Shown: positions 1-9,260, numbered from the stretch's first letter. The stretch: 64,000 nucleotides of DNA from Corynebacterium riegelii (GCF_016728505.1 NZ_CP068159.1:434001-498000), one strand, 5' to 3'. The notes: generated by a model not told the origin, from the sequence alone. Numbers and translations: made by a program.

Positions 1-500
1 AAGAACTCGTTGTCAAAGCTGGCGATGTCGTCCAAGTACCCGCCGTCGGTGGATTCCTCCGCCATCTTGGTTTTCAGGTACGCATCGCCTGAGTACTCGC
101 TCCAGCGCCCGGGGGGCAGTGGGGAGGTGCTCACGCGACCGTCGATAAGCAACTGCCAAAACTCGCTCGTGTTGGCAGCGCCCGGGAAGCGGCCGGCCGC
201 ACCCACAATCGCAATGTCGCGCTCCGCGGGGGAGCTTATGTTTGCTTGCTTGCGGCCACGTGACGCCCTTTCCGGCACCACCGTCAACGCACGCGCAAGC
301 TCCGCGATCGTGGGGTATTGGTACGCAATCGTCGGGTCCAGGCGGCGGCCTAGGAGGGTCTCCAGCTCACCGGACAAGATGACAGCGTCCCGAGACGAAA
401 GTCCGTAGGACTCAAGCGGCTTGACGGGGTCAACGGTATCCTCCCCCGTTGTTTTCTTTACCCACTGCTCGAGCCATTGGATCAATTCGTGTTCAGTCAT
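1..500 (-). CDS. pks13: Polyketide synthase Pks13, N-terminal part (cut by window edge)
   Basis: This is the N-terminal part of the mycolic-acid condensing enzyme, about 166 residues, starting at the ATG at 500 and running off the left edge. Seen: the protein begins MTEHELIQWLEQWV. It has a phosphopantetheine attachment motif (SYGLSSRDAV) typical of an N-terminal acyl-carrier domain, and then the start of a ketosynthase domain (DIAIVGAAGRFPGA, about residue 110). Known: Pks13 joins the FadD32-activated meromycolate to a carboxylated fatty acid to give the mycolate precursor. Its position directly downstream of fadD32 (14-nt gap) on the same strand supports the assignment. The catalytic KS, AT and thioesterase regions lie outside the window, so completeness cannot be judged. 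Confidence 0.9.
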   Translation of the reverse strand, partial: MTEHELIQWLEQWVKKTTGEDTVDPVKPLESYGLSSRDAVILSGELETLLGRRLDPTIAYQYPTIAELARALTVVPERASRGRKQANISSPAERDIAIVGAAGRFPGAANTSEFWQLLIDGRVSTSPLPPGRWSEYSGDAYLKTKMAEESTDGGYLDDIASFDNEF

Positions 501-514
501 ACACACAGACCTTA

Positions 515-2299
515 TTACCGCTCCATGAATTTCTTAGCGTTTACGCGGCGAGCGATCTTGCCAGAAGAGGAACGCGCAATGCCATTCGGGGGATAGAACT
601 CAATAACAGACGGCGCAATACCGTGCTTAGTGGTCACCGCGAGACGGATCGCATCCTCTGCGGCAGCGTCGCCATCCTCGGAAGCCGTGTCAGCGCGCTC
701 CACCAAAAGGACCAGACGCTCCACGTCCTCACCCGGCACGGCGAACGCCGCGACGGAATCCGGACGCACGTGCTCGCTGGCCTCCTGCACGGTGGCCTCA
801 ATGTCCTGCGGGTAGTGGTTACGGCCAGCCACAACCACCAGGTCCTTCACGCGGCCAGTGATGTAGAGGTGTCCGTTCAGGAGCACGCCCAGGTCACCGG
901 TGTTGAGCCAGCCGTCCTTCGGCAGGTTCTCCTGCAGCGTCTCACCGATGGTGTTGCCGAAGGTCTCCGCAGTCTCCTCATCACGGTCCTGGTAGCCCTT
1001 GGCCACGTTCGCGCCGTGGATCCAGATCTCGCCCACGTTGCCTTCCGTCAGCTCATTGCGGCTCTCCGTGTCCACAATGGCGAACTTCATCAGCGGCACC
1101 GGCTGGCCGTTGGACGCGAACGGCACGCCGTCTGCGGACTCCTCCGCACGGCCCTGCGCAAGCGCCTCACGATCGAAGTAGGCGAACTTCGGACGCTCAT
1201 CCGTCTGCGGGGTAGACACAATCAAGGTGGCCTCCGCCAGACCGTAGGAAGGACGCAGCGCCTTGCGTTCCAGGCCCTTCGGGGTGAAGGTGTCCAAGAA
1301 GGCATCAACGCTGGTCTTGGTCACCGGCTCAGAGCCACAGATCACAGCCTCAACCTGGGAGAGGTCATAATCCTTCTCACCCGCGTAGCGGGCCGCAAGT
1401 TCAAGGGCGAAGTTCGGTGCCACCGTGTAGATGTGCATGTCTTCCGGATCCTCGGCACGGCGGTCCAGGCGGTCCATCCAACGCTCCGGGCGCTGGATGA
1501 AATCGCGCGGGCTGAAGATCTCAAACTCATCACCCAACACCATGGCCAGCGTTGCCAGGATAATGCCCATGTCATGGTGCATTGGCAGCCAGGACACAAT
1601 GCGCATCGGCTCCTTGATCTGCGCCGCGGTGTAGATCTGGATGACGTTGGTGACAATGGACTCATTGGTCAGCATCACGCCCGCCGGGTTCCTGGTGGAG
1701 CCAGAGGTGTACTGCAGAAACGCCGTGTTGTGTGCGGTGTCCATTGCGGTAGCCGGGTCTACTGCCGGCGGTTGGAAGGACTCAGCGAGCGTATCCGGCA
1801 ACGCATCCACAGTGATCACGCGTGGGCGCTCAGCGGCCGGCAGCACGGAGAAGTACTCACGCACCGCAGGCGCTCCCTGCTTGTTGGTCAGCACCGTCTG
1901 CGCGTGCGAGTCATGCAGCACAGCCTTCAGGTGCTGCTCATGGCCCGGCTCATTCGGGTCATACAGCGGGATCGGCACCTGGCCGGCGTAGAGCACGCCC
2001 ATGAACGCGAAAATATACTCCGGCGAGTTGCTTGCCAGGATGGCCACGCGGTCTCCCGGCTGGCCCACCTGCATCAGACGGGCAGCAACTGCCTTGATGC
2101 GCGTGTTTGCCTCGCGGCGAGTGTAGGCAACATCTTCACCATCAGGGTTTTGCGAGTAGTCCCAGAAGCGAACGTTGACGTTATCTTTTTCGCCTGCTTG
2201 GTACAGCATTTCGGTCATGGCTGGCAGCGTGAATCCCGGCGGGATGCTCACCTGGCCCTTGTCATCGAGGAAGCGTTGGATGATGCTGCTGATATCCAT
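515..2299 (-). CDS. fadD32: Long-chain fatty acyl-AMP ligase FadD32
   Basis: 594 residues, the normal length for the family. It activates the long (meromycolate-equivalent) fatty acid as an acyl-adenylate and passes it to the N-terminal carrier domain of Pks13. Seen: the ANL-superfamily P-loop-like motif QYTSGSTRNPAGV (about residues 196-208), SYGLAEATLIV, and the hinge/C-terminal region LNTGDLGVLLNGHLYITGR followed by KDLVVVAGRNHYPQDIE. A C-terminal SSSGKIARR carries the usual lysine. It lies between the cutinase-like gene and pks13 on the minus strand, as in other Corynebacteriales. The start at 2299 gives MDISSIIQRFLDDKG and has a purine-rich AAGGAG stretch just upstream. Confidence 0.95.
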   Translation of the reverse strand: MDISSIIQRFLDDKGQVSIPPGFTLPAMTEMLYQAGEKDNVNVRFWDYSQNPDGEDVAYTRREANTRIKAVAARLMQVGQPGDRVAILASNSPEYIFAFMGVLYAGQVPIPLYDPNEPGHEQHLKAVLHDSHAQTVLTNKQGAPAVREYFSVLPAAERPRVITVDALPDTLAESFQPPAVDPATAMDTAHNTAFLQYTSGSTRNPAGVMLTNESIVTNVIQIYTAAQIKEPMRIVSWLPMHHDMGIILATLAMVLGDEFEIFSPRDFIQRPERWMDRLDRRAEDPEDMHIYTVAPNFALELAARYAGEKDYDLSQVEAVICGSEPVTKTSVDAFLDTFTPKGLERKALRPSYGLAEATLIVSTPQTDERPKFAYFDREALAQGRAEESADGVPFASNGQPVPLMKFAIVDTESRNELTEGNVGEIWIHGANVAKGYQDRDEETAETFGNTIGETLQENLPKDGWLNTGDLGVLLNGHLYITGRVKDLVVVAGRNHYPQDIEATVQEASEHVRPDSVAAFAVPGEDVERLVLLVERADTASEDGDAAAEDAIRLAVTTKHGIAPSVIEFYPPNGIARSSSGKIARRVNAKKFMER

Positions 2300-2329
2300 A
2301 GGACTCCTTAAACGCGAGATAGTTTTGTA

Positions 2330-3277
2330 CTACAAAGTATCTATCGTAGACGTCGCCCACGCGAGCGTCCACTGCGGCACGGTTGTACCCGGAATTACAT
2401 CCGGATTGGACGCATAAAGCGCATGGTTACCGTTTGCAAGCAATAAATCGGCCGCACGGTCAATCGCGTTACCCACAGCGAACGGTGCGTCACACACCGT
2501 GTCGTTCGGCGCGCAGATCTCAAACGCCCTGTCCGCAACCTCACCAAACTTGCCCTCACGTGGACCCGTCATGGTTGCACCCGGCGTAGCCAGGTTCACC
2601 ACAGCCTGCAGCGGCTGCATCGTAATTTCCGCACCCTGACCGGCAAGATCCACGCCAGGGTTCACACCCACGCCATTCTCACGACGCCCATCCGCAATCA
2701 TCACAGCACCCAGCAGACGCTCCGGCTCAATCGCGCCGGTACGCGTACCAATGGCATCCGCGGCATCGCCCACAATCACCGCGCCCTGCGAGAAGCCCGC
2801 GATGATGAACTTGGTGCTCGGGCACTGCTCCGCCACAAAGCTCAGCTCACCGTTTAGCTTGGCCAGGCCTTCCGCGCGGGACTCGTCATAGGTCATCTCC
2901 CGGCGCCCATGGTCCGTCTGAATGTTCCTAAACTGCGCCGTGTACGGCACGGTGAACACACGGACATGCCCAATGTCGTAGCGTTCCTGCAGCGGCTGCG
3001 TAATAGACAGCATGAAGCTCGCCGGGTTCGCCTGCGGGTTAAACGGATCATCATCCGCCGCCGACTCCCAGGTCCCCGGCACGGAAACAAACTCCACCGC
3101 TGGGCACCACTCGGGCTCAGGCGGTGCGGCCTGCGTCGTTTCGCTCGTATCGGTATCGGGGCCTTCGCCTGGCGACGGCACGTCACCCGGCTTCTGCCAC
3201 TGGAAAATTCCAAGGGCAATCACCGCCAGCACAACAAGGACGGCGGCAACAGTAAACACATTGCGCGATTTGCGCAT
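2330..3277 (-). CDS. Cutinase-family serine hydrolase (Culp6-like, membrane-anchored)
   Basis: 315 residues. Seen: an N-terminal hydrophobic segment (about residues 8-26) with basic residues before it, which looks like a signal anchor, then a Pro/Thr-rich linker and a cutinase-type alpha/beta hydrolase domain with nucleophile motif GFSQG (Ser163). Late Asp and His residues (DTVCDAP, NGNHALY) fit the catalytic triad. Known: the orthologue at this position in mycobacteria (Rv3802c, Culp6) is an essential envelope lipase/thioesterase tied to mycolate metabolism. Its place between fadD32 and the mycolyltransferases supports that role here. It lies 30 bases upstream of fadD32 and just downstream of a small lipoprotein gene, probably in one transcript. 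Confidence 0.85.
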   Translation of the reverse strand: MRKSRNVFTVAAVLVVLAVIALGIFQWQKPGDVPSPGEGPDTDTSETTQAAPPEPEWCPAVEFVSVPGTWESAADDDPFNPQANPASFMLSITQPLQERYDIGHVRVFTVPYTAQFRNIQTDHGRREMTYDESRAEGLAKLNGELSFVAEQCPSTKFIIAGFSQGAVIVGDAADAIGTRTGAIEPERLLGAVMIADGRRENGVGVNPGVDLAGQGAEITMQPLQAVVNLATPGATMTGPREGKFGEVADRAFEICAPNDTVCDAPFAVGNAIDRAADLLLANGNHALYASNPDVIPGTTVPQWTLAWATSTIDTL

Positions 3278-3285
3278 GGGCGCTC

Positions 3286-3777
3286 CTAGCAGAGGTTGGC
3301 GCGAGCGGCGTCCACAATCAGCTGGCCAAGCGCATCCGGAGCCATATCCGTACGTCGCTGCTCAACCAGCTGGCCGGCCACCGCGTCGCGAGTGATCAAA
3401 TCATCCGCGCACACATTAAGCCCCGTAGCTGTGAGTTGATCCTCAACTCCCGCAACGTTCAGCCCGTTTTCGCTTAAGTAATCCAGGTAAGCCTGCTCCT
3501 CCGCAGAGAAGTGGCTCGCCTGCTCAGGCAAAGTCTCAATAGCGCTTGCAGGCTTATCAACAGGCCCCGCCGACTGCGCCGGCGCCGGATTCACCGTGCT
3601 CGTGGCACGTGCAGTTTCCGTCACAGAAGTAGCAGCACTTGATTCGGTGCTGGTCACTGGCGCGGTTGGGGTCACGGTCTCGTCAGTTTTCGACACCGTC
3701 GCCGAGCCGCCGCAGGCGGCCAGCGGGAGGGCGAGGATGAGGGTGCACGTGAGCGTCGTTAAGCGAAAAGCTCTCAT
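3286..3777 (-). CDS. Small predicted lipoprotein in the mycolate locus
   Basis: 163 residues, function unknown. Seen: a signal peptide ending in a lipobox (LAAC, Cys22), then a long Thr/Ser/Pro-rich low-complexity spacer and a compact C-terminal domain (about residues 85-163) containing EEQAYLDYLSENGL and two cysteines (NVCADD and the C-terminal ...ANLC), which could form a disulfide. The C-terminal domain resembles small secreted actinobacterial DUF732-type proteins, but this is a weak impression. Its ATG overlaps the stop of the upstream mycolyltransferase gene by 4 bases (ATGA), indicating translational coupling, so it is probably an outer-envelope accessory of mycolate transfer. Confidence 0.7.
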   Translation of the reverse strand: MRAFRLTTLTCTLILALPLAACGGSATVSKTDETVTPTAPVTSTESSAATSVTETARATSTVNPAPAQSAGPVDKPASAIETLPEQASHFSAEEQAYLDYLSENGLNVAGVEDQLTATGLNVCADDLITRDAVAGQLVEQRRTDMAPDALGQLIVDAARANLC

Positions 3778-5702
3778 CGCTTCCTCGCAATCACTACACC
3801 ATTGACCTGATCCAGCGAACCGTGCTGGAAATCAATGGTCAAGCCGCCAGCAGGGATGTCCTTCATATCCGAAGTCGGCCAGCCCAGCTCACCCTGCTCG
3901 TAGCCGCGCTTGCCCCACTCGTTGAAAATATCACCGTAGAAGATGGCATGTGCGCCAGACTCCGGGCTCCAGTAAATGTTGCCCTTCTCAAACTGCTGGA
4001 AGAAACCACCCTTGATGGCAATCTCATTGCCAGTTGGGAAACCAAGCGCGCTGGTAGCAGCACCCATCTCGCCGTACTTCTCGCCGATCTTGCCAAAGAC
4101 CAGGAAGTTCTTGCCATCCGGGTTGCGGGTCAGGAAACCGCCCTGGAACTTCTGCACGTAGCCCTCGCCAACCTTGGTTGCCTCAGCCACTGGGTAGCCC
4201 AACGTGGAAGTCTCGTAGCCCTTCTCACCCCAAGCCTTGAACATGTCGCTCGGGATTGCGTACGCGCCAGTCTCAGCCGTCCAGTAGATCGAACCGTTCT
4301 GGAAGTGCACGAAGCGGCCCTTGCCGTCCGGCGTCTTCAGCTCACCCGTGGTTGGGAAGCCCAACCAGCCCGTGGCGCCGCCCAGGCCGTTGTACTTCGC
4401 CAAAATCGCGCCGAACAACGCATGCGCACCAGTCTCTGGCGACCAGAACGCCGTACCACCACGGAAGTCCTGCGCACGACCATGCTCCGCCACCACGTAC
4501 TCATCATTCACACAGTTACCGATGACACCGGACTGGGTCGCCTCCGCAATCGCACCAATCGGCGCACACTGCGCACCGCGATCACCCTCCGGCAAGTTCA
4601 ACGCATTCGCAATGTACGGCCACGCCTGCGCCATCTCGAACTGCCAGTACTCCCACGAGTGCACACCCGACGGACGGAACTTCACGACCGGCTTGACGTT
4701 GGTGCGGTTGGCGTAGTCCACAAACGTCTGCGTAGACAGGCGGGAAATAACCTCAAGGCCCTTACCCGCCGGGTTTGCCGCGCCCTTAGCCACTGACTCC
4801 GCGGAACCGAAATCATCACGGCCCGAGCCAGCCGAAACGTAGACAACCTTGCCCTCAAGAGCTTCAATGCCCAGCTTCGGATCGTGGTCCACCCACGCCT
4901 GCGAGCCCGCCGGGCCCCACATCGCGTCCGTGTTGTAGCCACCAGCATCCATCTGCGCAGCCCTGATCGCGCTCGGCATGCCCGTGGTCGTGGTATCCAA
5001 GTAGCCAGAGAAAGATCCAACGAAGTCGAACAAGTGCGGGTTGCGCTCCGCCAAGTTCATCGCAGCAGTGCCGCCCATGGAGATACCCACAACAGCGCGC
5101 TTGTGGTTGGAGCGGAACTCATTGTTCAAAATCGGGACGAGCTCCTTGGTCAGGAACGACTCCCACTTGTAGTTCTTGCCGTTATCCGGACGCAGCCAGT
5201 CTGCATAGAAGGAAGACTCACCGCCCACCGGCAGGATCACGTTGACGTTCTTGTCAGCGTAAAACTGCTCGATGTTGGTCTCAATGGTCCAACCGTTTTC
5301 ATCATCACGCGCGCGCAGACCATCGAGCGCCCACACCTCAGGGAACTTCGCGCCCGGGTTGGAGTGCCAATCACGCGCCAGCAGGATCTGCACCTGCATC
5401 AGCTGCTCCGGCATAGCAGCGGACTTGATGAACACTGCTACACGACGCTGCGTCAACCACTCAATACGATCCACCGACACACCCTCCGGCAGATTCGGGA
5501 TCTGCGGGTTCTTGTCAACCTCAATCGGTGTGCGCTTTGGCGGGTCCGACGGACGCAGTCCGTCACTGATGCCGTTGGAAGAACCAATGGCGCTGGACAG
5601 GTCCGAAGACTGCGCCGCCGCATTCGGCGCCATCATCAGCGGGGTAACTACGGCCGTTGCAGCAAGGGCTGCGAAGATACGGCGGGGGCGGAAGTCGCGC
5701 AT
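3774..5702 (-). CDS. Trehalose corynomycolyltransferase with C-terminal LGFP repeats (Cmt1/PS1 type)
   Basis: 642 residues. It is a secreted acyltransferase of the antigen-85 family that moves corynomycolate from trehalose monomycolate onto trehalose or arabinogalactan. Seen: signal peptide with AxA-like end (NAAAQ, about residue 30); esterase core with GISMGGTAA (Ser208 nucleophile) and the catalytic-His region SGVHSWEYW (about residue 350); then about four to five LGFP repeats from about residue 375 to the end (for example WLGFPTTGE, TLGYPVAE, ALGFPTGNE, ELGWPTSD). Known: LGFP repeats are thought to hold the protein at the cell wall, as in C. glutamicum PS1/Cop1. It is followed by a lipoprotein gene overlapping by 4 bases. 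The upstream 680-bp gap holds an unusual repeat element, so it probably has its own promoter. Confidence 0.92.
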   Translation of the reverse strand: MRDFRPRRIFAALAATAVVTPLMMAPNAAAQSSDLSSAIGSSNGISDGLRPSDPPKRTPIEVDKNPQIPNLPEGVSVDRIEWLTQRRVAVFIKSAAMPEQLMQVQILLARDWHSNPGAKFPEVWALDGLRARDDENGWTIETNIEQFYADKNVNVILPVGGESSFYADWLRPDNGKNYKWESFLTKELVPILNNEFRSNHKRAVVGISMGGTAAMNLAERNPHLFDFVGSFSGYLDTTTTGMPSAIRAAQMDAGGYNTDAMWGPAGSQAWVDHDPKLGIEALEGKVVYVSAGSGRDDFGSAESVAKGAANPAGKGLEVISRLSTQTFVDYANRTNVKPVVKFRPSGVHSWEYWQFEMAQAWPYIANALNLPEGDRGAQCAPIGAIAEATQSGVIGNCVNDEYVVAEHGRAQDFRGGTAFWSPETGAHALFGAILAKYNGLGGATGWLGFPTTGELKTPDGKGRFVHFQNGSIYWTAETGAYAIPSDMFKAWGEKGYETSTLGYPVAEATKVGEGYVQKFQGGFLTRNPDGKNFLVFGKIGEKYGEMGAATSALGFPTGNEIAIKGGFFQQFEKGNIYWSPESGAHAIFYGDIFNEWGKRGYEQGELGWPTSDMKDIPAGGLTIDFQHGSLDQVNGVVIARKR

Positions 5703-5880
5703 GGGAATCAGCCTCTCGTCAGGGGTCAGTCCCTCAAAGGTTAAGTTTCACTTGAGACTTGAGGAGGGTGACACGCCGGAGACTGGTGATATTTCTTGTT
5801 ATTTTGTGTTGCGTTTGTGAATTTTGGTACCTCGGCCTGACCCCACCGGGCTTTGACCCCACCGGGTTCTGACCAGTGGG

Positions 5881-6275
5881 GGACCTTTTTTCAATTGCGG
5901 CAGCATGTTGCCAAACCGGGGATAGTTGCATTGCTTGACAGGCAATTGCCAGGTTTGAGGCTTGGCAAGGTGCCCCCTCGCCCCCCCTACCCAACAGATT
6001 GGGTGACGTAACAAATGTCGTCTAGCAGGGAAAGTTTCCTGCTAGACGACTTTAAATTTCAAGCCCCAAATGCCCATGTCGAATATGGAGACATTTGGCG
6101 AGATTCTCGTTATCGTCTAGCAGCGGACGAGGAGCGCTAGACGATAACGAAAAAGCGCAGGTCACTGAAAACACAGCTCACTGAAGAACGCAGCTCACGA
6201 TTCCGGCGGGACAGCTGGCAATTGCGGCAGATATCCCCGGTTTGGCAACATGCTGCCGCAATACAAAAAAGGACC
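5881..6275. repeat. 395-bp element bounded by 44-bp inverted repeats
   Basis: The arm at 5881-5924 and the reverse complement of 6232-6275 match at 41 of 44 positions, including a 31-bp perfect core (5894-5924 / 6232-6262) that begins ATTGCGGCAGCATG and ends AACCGGGGATA. Homology continues inward with gaps (CAATTGCCAG in both). The interior holds two hairpins placed nearly symmetrically about the centre. The layout is like a non-autonomous mobile element with terminal inverted repeats, but no target-site duplication was identified and no transposase lies nearby. Confidence 0.75.
6017..6149. repeat. Two-hairpin CTAG element, copy 1
   Basis: Hairpin 1 has arms GTCGTCTAGCAGG (6017-6029) and its exact complement (6038-6050) with an 8-nt loop. 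Hairpin 2 has arms CGTTATCGTCTAG (6108-6120) and its exact complement (6137-6149). Between them lies GTCGAATATGGAGAC (6078-6092). The four CTAG cores start at 6022, 6042, 6117 and 6137. A second copy of this architecture is at 39110-39250 with nearly identical spacing. Confidence 0.8.
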
Positions 6276-6380
6276 CTCAGCACCCGGGCGGGGTGGGGAG
6301 GGCCACGAAGCCGGCAGGCGTGCGGAGGGCCACGAAGAAAGCCGGCTGTCGGCCAGGCGGGCAAGCCAACCAGGCGGGGG

Positions 6381-7403
6381 TTACCAGGCGTTCATCACGT
6401 TGAGGATGCGCGACTTGTTTGCCTCAAGCTGCGAGCCAAACTGATCCCAGTTGTGCAGGCCAGTCGGCGTGAACACTACAGTGTGCTGGACACCGGTGGC
6501 GGTTGCCTTCGCGCTCCACATGCGGGTGGTGAAGTTCGCCACCGTCTCAAGTGCGATACCTGCGGCCTGGTGCTCAGGCTTGTACTTCGCGTCCGCCGGG
6601 CCAGGGGCCGCAGAACCAGCGGAGACGTAGACATCCTTGCCGCGCAGGTTGCCCATGTTGAGGAACGGGTCATTCTCGTAACGACGCGGGTTCAGCACGG
6701 AGCCCCACATGGCGTTGAGGTTGTAGAGGCCGCCGTCGAGAAGCGCAATGCGAAGACCAGTCTGCGCACCCGGGATGGTGGTGGTGAGGTAGCCGGAGAA
6801 GCTCAGCACCTGGCGGAACATGTCTGGGTGCAGCGCCGCAAGGTTCACCGCGGCGGTACCGCCCATGGACAGACCCAGGATGGAGTTGTTGGTCGGCGAC
6901 ACACCGAAGTGCTGCTGCAGGTACGGCGGGAGCTCCTTAGTCAGGAACGTGTCCCACTTGTACGTCACCGGGTTGTTGAAGTCATAGGTGGCCGGCGCGT
7001 TCCAGTCCGTGTAGAAGGAGGACTGCCCACCAACCGGCATGACCAGCGTGATGTTGCTGTCCACGAAGGTGCGGGCCGCGTTGACGTCCACAACCCACGC
7101 GTTCGAGGTTTCCTGAGCGCGCAGACCGTCAAGCATGTACAGGCCCGCGTTGCCGCCACGCGTTGCCGGCTGGATCTGCACCGTGATGTGGCGGTTCATC
7201 GCCGGCGACCAGACCGTGCAACGCTGCACCCAAAAACCAACGCCGTCCCACTCACAGTGGCCCGTGGAATCCGGGCGCAACCAATCACGGTTCGCGGCCG
7301 ACGCCTGCGGCGGCGCAGCGACGGTGACAACAAACGTCAACAGGACAGTAAGCAGAGCAGTGAGAAGCGCCAGCGGTCCGCGGCGGGTCTGAGATCGCAG
7401 CAT
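6381..7403 (-). CDS. Secreted corynomycolyltransferase, antigen-85 family (Cmt2 type)
   Basis: 340 residues, the catalytic domain only, without LGFP repeats. Seen: signal peptide (hydrophobic residues 11-30, then ASA before Asn38); nucleophile motif LGLSMGGTAA (Ser179); preceding DGLRAQETSNAW and PVGGQSSFYTDW, both typical of the fold; catalytic-His region PTGLHNWDQFG near the C-terminus. Two cysteines (C50, C62) in the mature N-terminus could pair. Known: the family transfers mycolic acids in the outer envelope. It lies 25 bases downstream of aftB and upstream of the LGFP-bearing paralogue, so the two transferases are a tandem pair separated by a repeat-rich gap. Confidence 0.92.
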   Translation of the reverse strand: MLRSQTRRGPLALLTALLTVLLTFVVTVAAPPQASAANRDWLRPDSTGHCEWDGVGFWVQRCTVWSPAMNRHITVQIQPATRGGNAGLYMLDGLRAQETSNAWVVDVNAARTFVDSNITLVMPVGGQSSFYTDWNAPATYDFNNPVTYKWDTFLTKELPPYLQQHFGVSPTNNSILGLSMGGTAAVNLAALHPDMFRQVLSFSGYLTTTIPGAQTGLRIALLDGGLYNLNAMWGSVLNPRRYENDPFLNMGNLRGKDVYVSAGSAAPGPADAKYKPEHQAAGIALETVANFTTRMWSAKATATGVQHTVVFTPTGLHNWDQFGSQLEANKSRILNVMNAW

Positions 7404-7428
7404 TCTCGGGAGATTACCAAAAAATAGG

Positions 7429-9258
7429 TCACCAGGCGATCTGATTGCCGTTTGTCTTCAATCCCATATCGGCACCACGGCGTAGTTGCCTCAGGGTGGT
7501 GGGGTCGAGGTAGTGCGTGGGGTCGTCGTCAAGCATAAGGCTCCTACCTGGGCCAAGGCTGTAGCGAATGTTGGCCAGGAAGCGCTCGCGGCTCATCGGT
7601 TCACGCGAACTGGCGAGCAGTTCCGCGATTTCCGGGGTGCGCAGCGCGGCGCGGGCCTGGCGTGCCTTTTCCCCGTCAATCCAATCCGGGAGTTTGTGCA
7701 GGTCAACCGCGGTATCAGCAACCTGCCATTCGGCGGAAAGCTGCTTGTCATGGCCCACACGGCCGTCTGGGTCGCGCGGCATGCGCGCAGCCAACGGTGT
7801 TGCCAGACCGACCGTATCTAGAATGCGCGCGTCCAAAGAAGCGTTCATACTGGTCATGCCCAGGTTGATCCAGTAGACGGTGGTGCCCAAATTCTGCAGA
7901 TCCGTATCCAAGTGGACACGCTCGCGCGGGTACCACTCATACGTCAGCGGATCTTGCGAGGTGCGCACCAACGCGATCTGTGCCGCGTCATCCTTCACTG
8001 CCTGGCGCAGCACCGGCTCATAGCTCACCATCAGCGGTGAGGTGAGGAAGTCCTCGGCGTACATGGGGGCGTTGCCTTGCTCGCGGCCGAGGGCGGCGGT
8101 CCAGAAACTGCGCTCGTCCACAATCCCCAGCTCAGCGTTGGGACGGTTGAACGTCTCCAGATCCGCCTCATGCCCACGGAACACGATCACGGTTGCCCAC
8201 ACGGCGACAATGGTGGCACCGACGGCTACTTTGCGGGAATAGGGCACGGTCATCAGGGGCAAAAGCAACGCGAACAGGGGAAGCAGCAGCATGCGGCCAT
8301 GCATGAAATCGCCACCGACGCGGTTGACGTACAGCAGGTGCACGAGCGCGCAGCCCACGATGAGCAGGACGATTGCCTGACGACGCCCCCGGGCCACTCC
8401 CCTAGCGGCCACCAGGCCTGCAGCGGTGATCAGCGCGACGAGCAGAGGCAGCCACAACACGTACGGGTCAACGAAGTCACGCACATAACCCCAGCCTTCG
8501 GCCCACTGGCTATCCGACGCCGACTTCGCCACCGCCGTGTGCGGCGTGAGCAGACCGTAGTAGCCCATGCGGAAGATCTGATACGCAGCCGGGACAGGCA
8601 ATGCAGCGGCCAAAATGCCCAGCGCTTTGCGGGGAGAAAACACGAGCAGCACGATGCCGGTCAGACCACCGTAAAGCGCAAGCTCCGGACGCACCAGCCA
8701 GGACAGCCCAGCCCAAAAAGCCAGCAGGTAGCCCGCCTCGGGCTTCGCACGGCGGGCTGGCGTTGCCCAATCCACAAGCAACGCAAACCACACAGCCAGC
8801 CAAAACAGCGATAGCCCCCACTCCAGACCAGAGGTGGCAAAGTCACGAGCCGGCGGCAGCGCTACATAGATGACAATGCCAAACGGCACGACGGGAAGCG
8901 GATGCAACGCGCTGCGCTGCCACAACCTTCCCGACGCATACGTTGCAATGCCCGCAGCCAGAATGGTCAAGGTCAGCGCGAGGGAGGTTGCAACGTCTTC
9001 CAAACGCCCGCCGGTCACCCACGCGAATGCGGTAATCAGGTACTGCCAAAGGGTTGAAGTGTTGGCCTCCACCCGCTCGCCAATGTTGAATACCGGGCCG
9101 TTGCCCGCCAACAAGTTGCGGACAGTGCGCAGAACAATCAGCCCATCATCAGACATCCAGCGGCGAGTCCAACCACCCCAAAACGCCAACACCGCCGCAA
9201 TGGCGGTGGCAACGTACAGCGAAATCCTTTCGTGAGACCGCATCGATTCAGACCGCAT
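7429..9258 (-). CDS. aftB: Terminal beta-(1->2) arabinofuranosyltransferase AftB
   Basis: About 609 residues. It is a GT-C type membrane glycosyltransferase that adds the terminal beta-1,2-linked arabinose to arabinan from decaprenyl-phosphoryl-arabinose, giving the sites later mycolylated. Seen: multiple hydrophobic segments in the N-terminal two-thirds, an Asp-Asp pair in the first extracytoplasmic loop (RRWMSDDGL, D37-D38), and a soluble C-terminal domain. The open frame extends upstream inside ubiA, but the ATG at 9258 (MRSESMRSHERIS), three bases after the ubiA stop, is the sensible start. It sits between ubiA and a mycolyltransferase, as Rv3805c does. Confidence 0.92.
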   Translation of the reverse strand: MRSESMRSHERISLYVATAIAAVLAFWGGWTRRWMSDDGLIVLRTVRNLLAGNGPVFNIGERVEANTSTLWQYLITAFAWVTGGRLEDVATSLALTLTILAAGIATYASGRLWQRSALHPLPVVPFGIVIYVALPPARDFATSGLEWGLSLFWLAVWFALLVDWATPARRAKPEAGYLLAFWAGLSWLVRPELALYGGLTGIVLLVFSPRKALGILAAALPVPAAYQIFRMGYYGLLTPHTAVAKSASDSQWAEGWGYVRDFVDPYVLWLPLLVALITAAGLVAARGVARGRRQAIVLLIVGCALVHLLYVNRVGGDFMHGRMLLLPLFALLLPLMTVPYSRKVAVGATIVAVWATVIVFRGHEADLETFNRPNAELGIVDERSFWTAALGREQGNAPMYAEDFLTSPLMVSYEPVLRQAVKDDAAQIALVRTSQDPLTYEWYPRERVHLDTDLQNLGTTVYWINLGMTSMNASLDARILDTVGLATPLAARMPRDPDGRVGHDKQLSAEWQVADTAVDLHKLPDWIDGEKARQARAALRTPEIAELLASSREPMSRERFLANIRYSLGPGRSLMLDDDPTHYLDPTTLRQLRRGADMGLKTNGNQIAW

Positions 9259-9260
9259 TA

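Larger units (their letters stand above)
5703..6380. other. Gene-free 680-bp region between two mycolyltransferase genes
   Basis: No credible gene was found in this stretch. It must contain the promoter of the downstream mycolyltransferase gene (start 5702) and the end of transcription of the upstream one. It also holds a two-copy direct repeat TGACCCCACCGGG near 5838-5866, a pair of 44-bp inverted repeats (5881-5924 and 6232-6275), and two perfect or near-perfect hairpins between them (6017-6050, 6108-6149). Confidence 0.7.

Noticed and set aside
449-2311. Long plus-strand open frame of 620 codons opposite fadD32
   Set aside because: It is antisense to a clear fadD32 gene, is Arg/His-rich with no domain, and reflects high third-position GC on the other strand.
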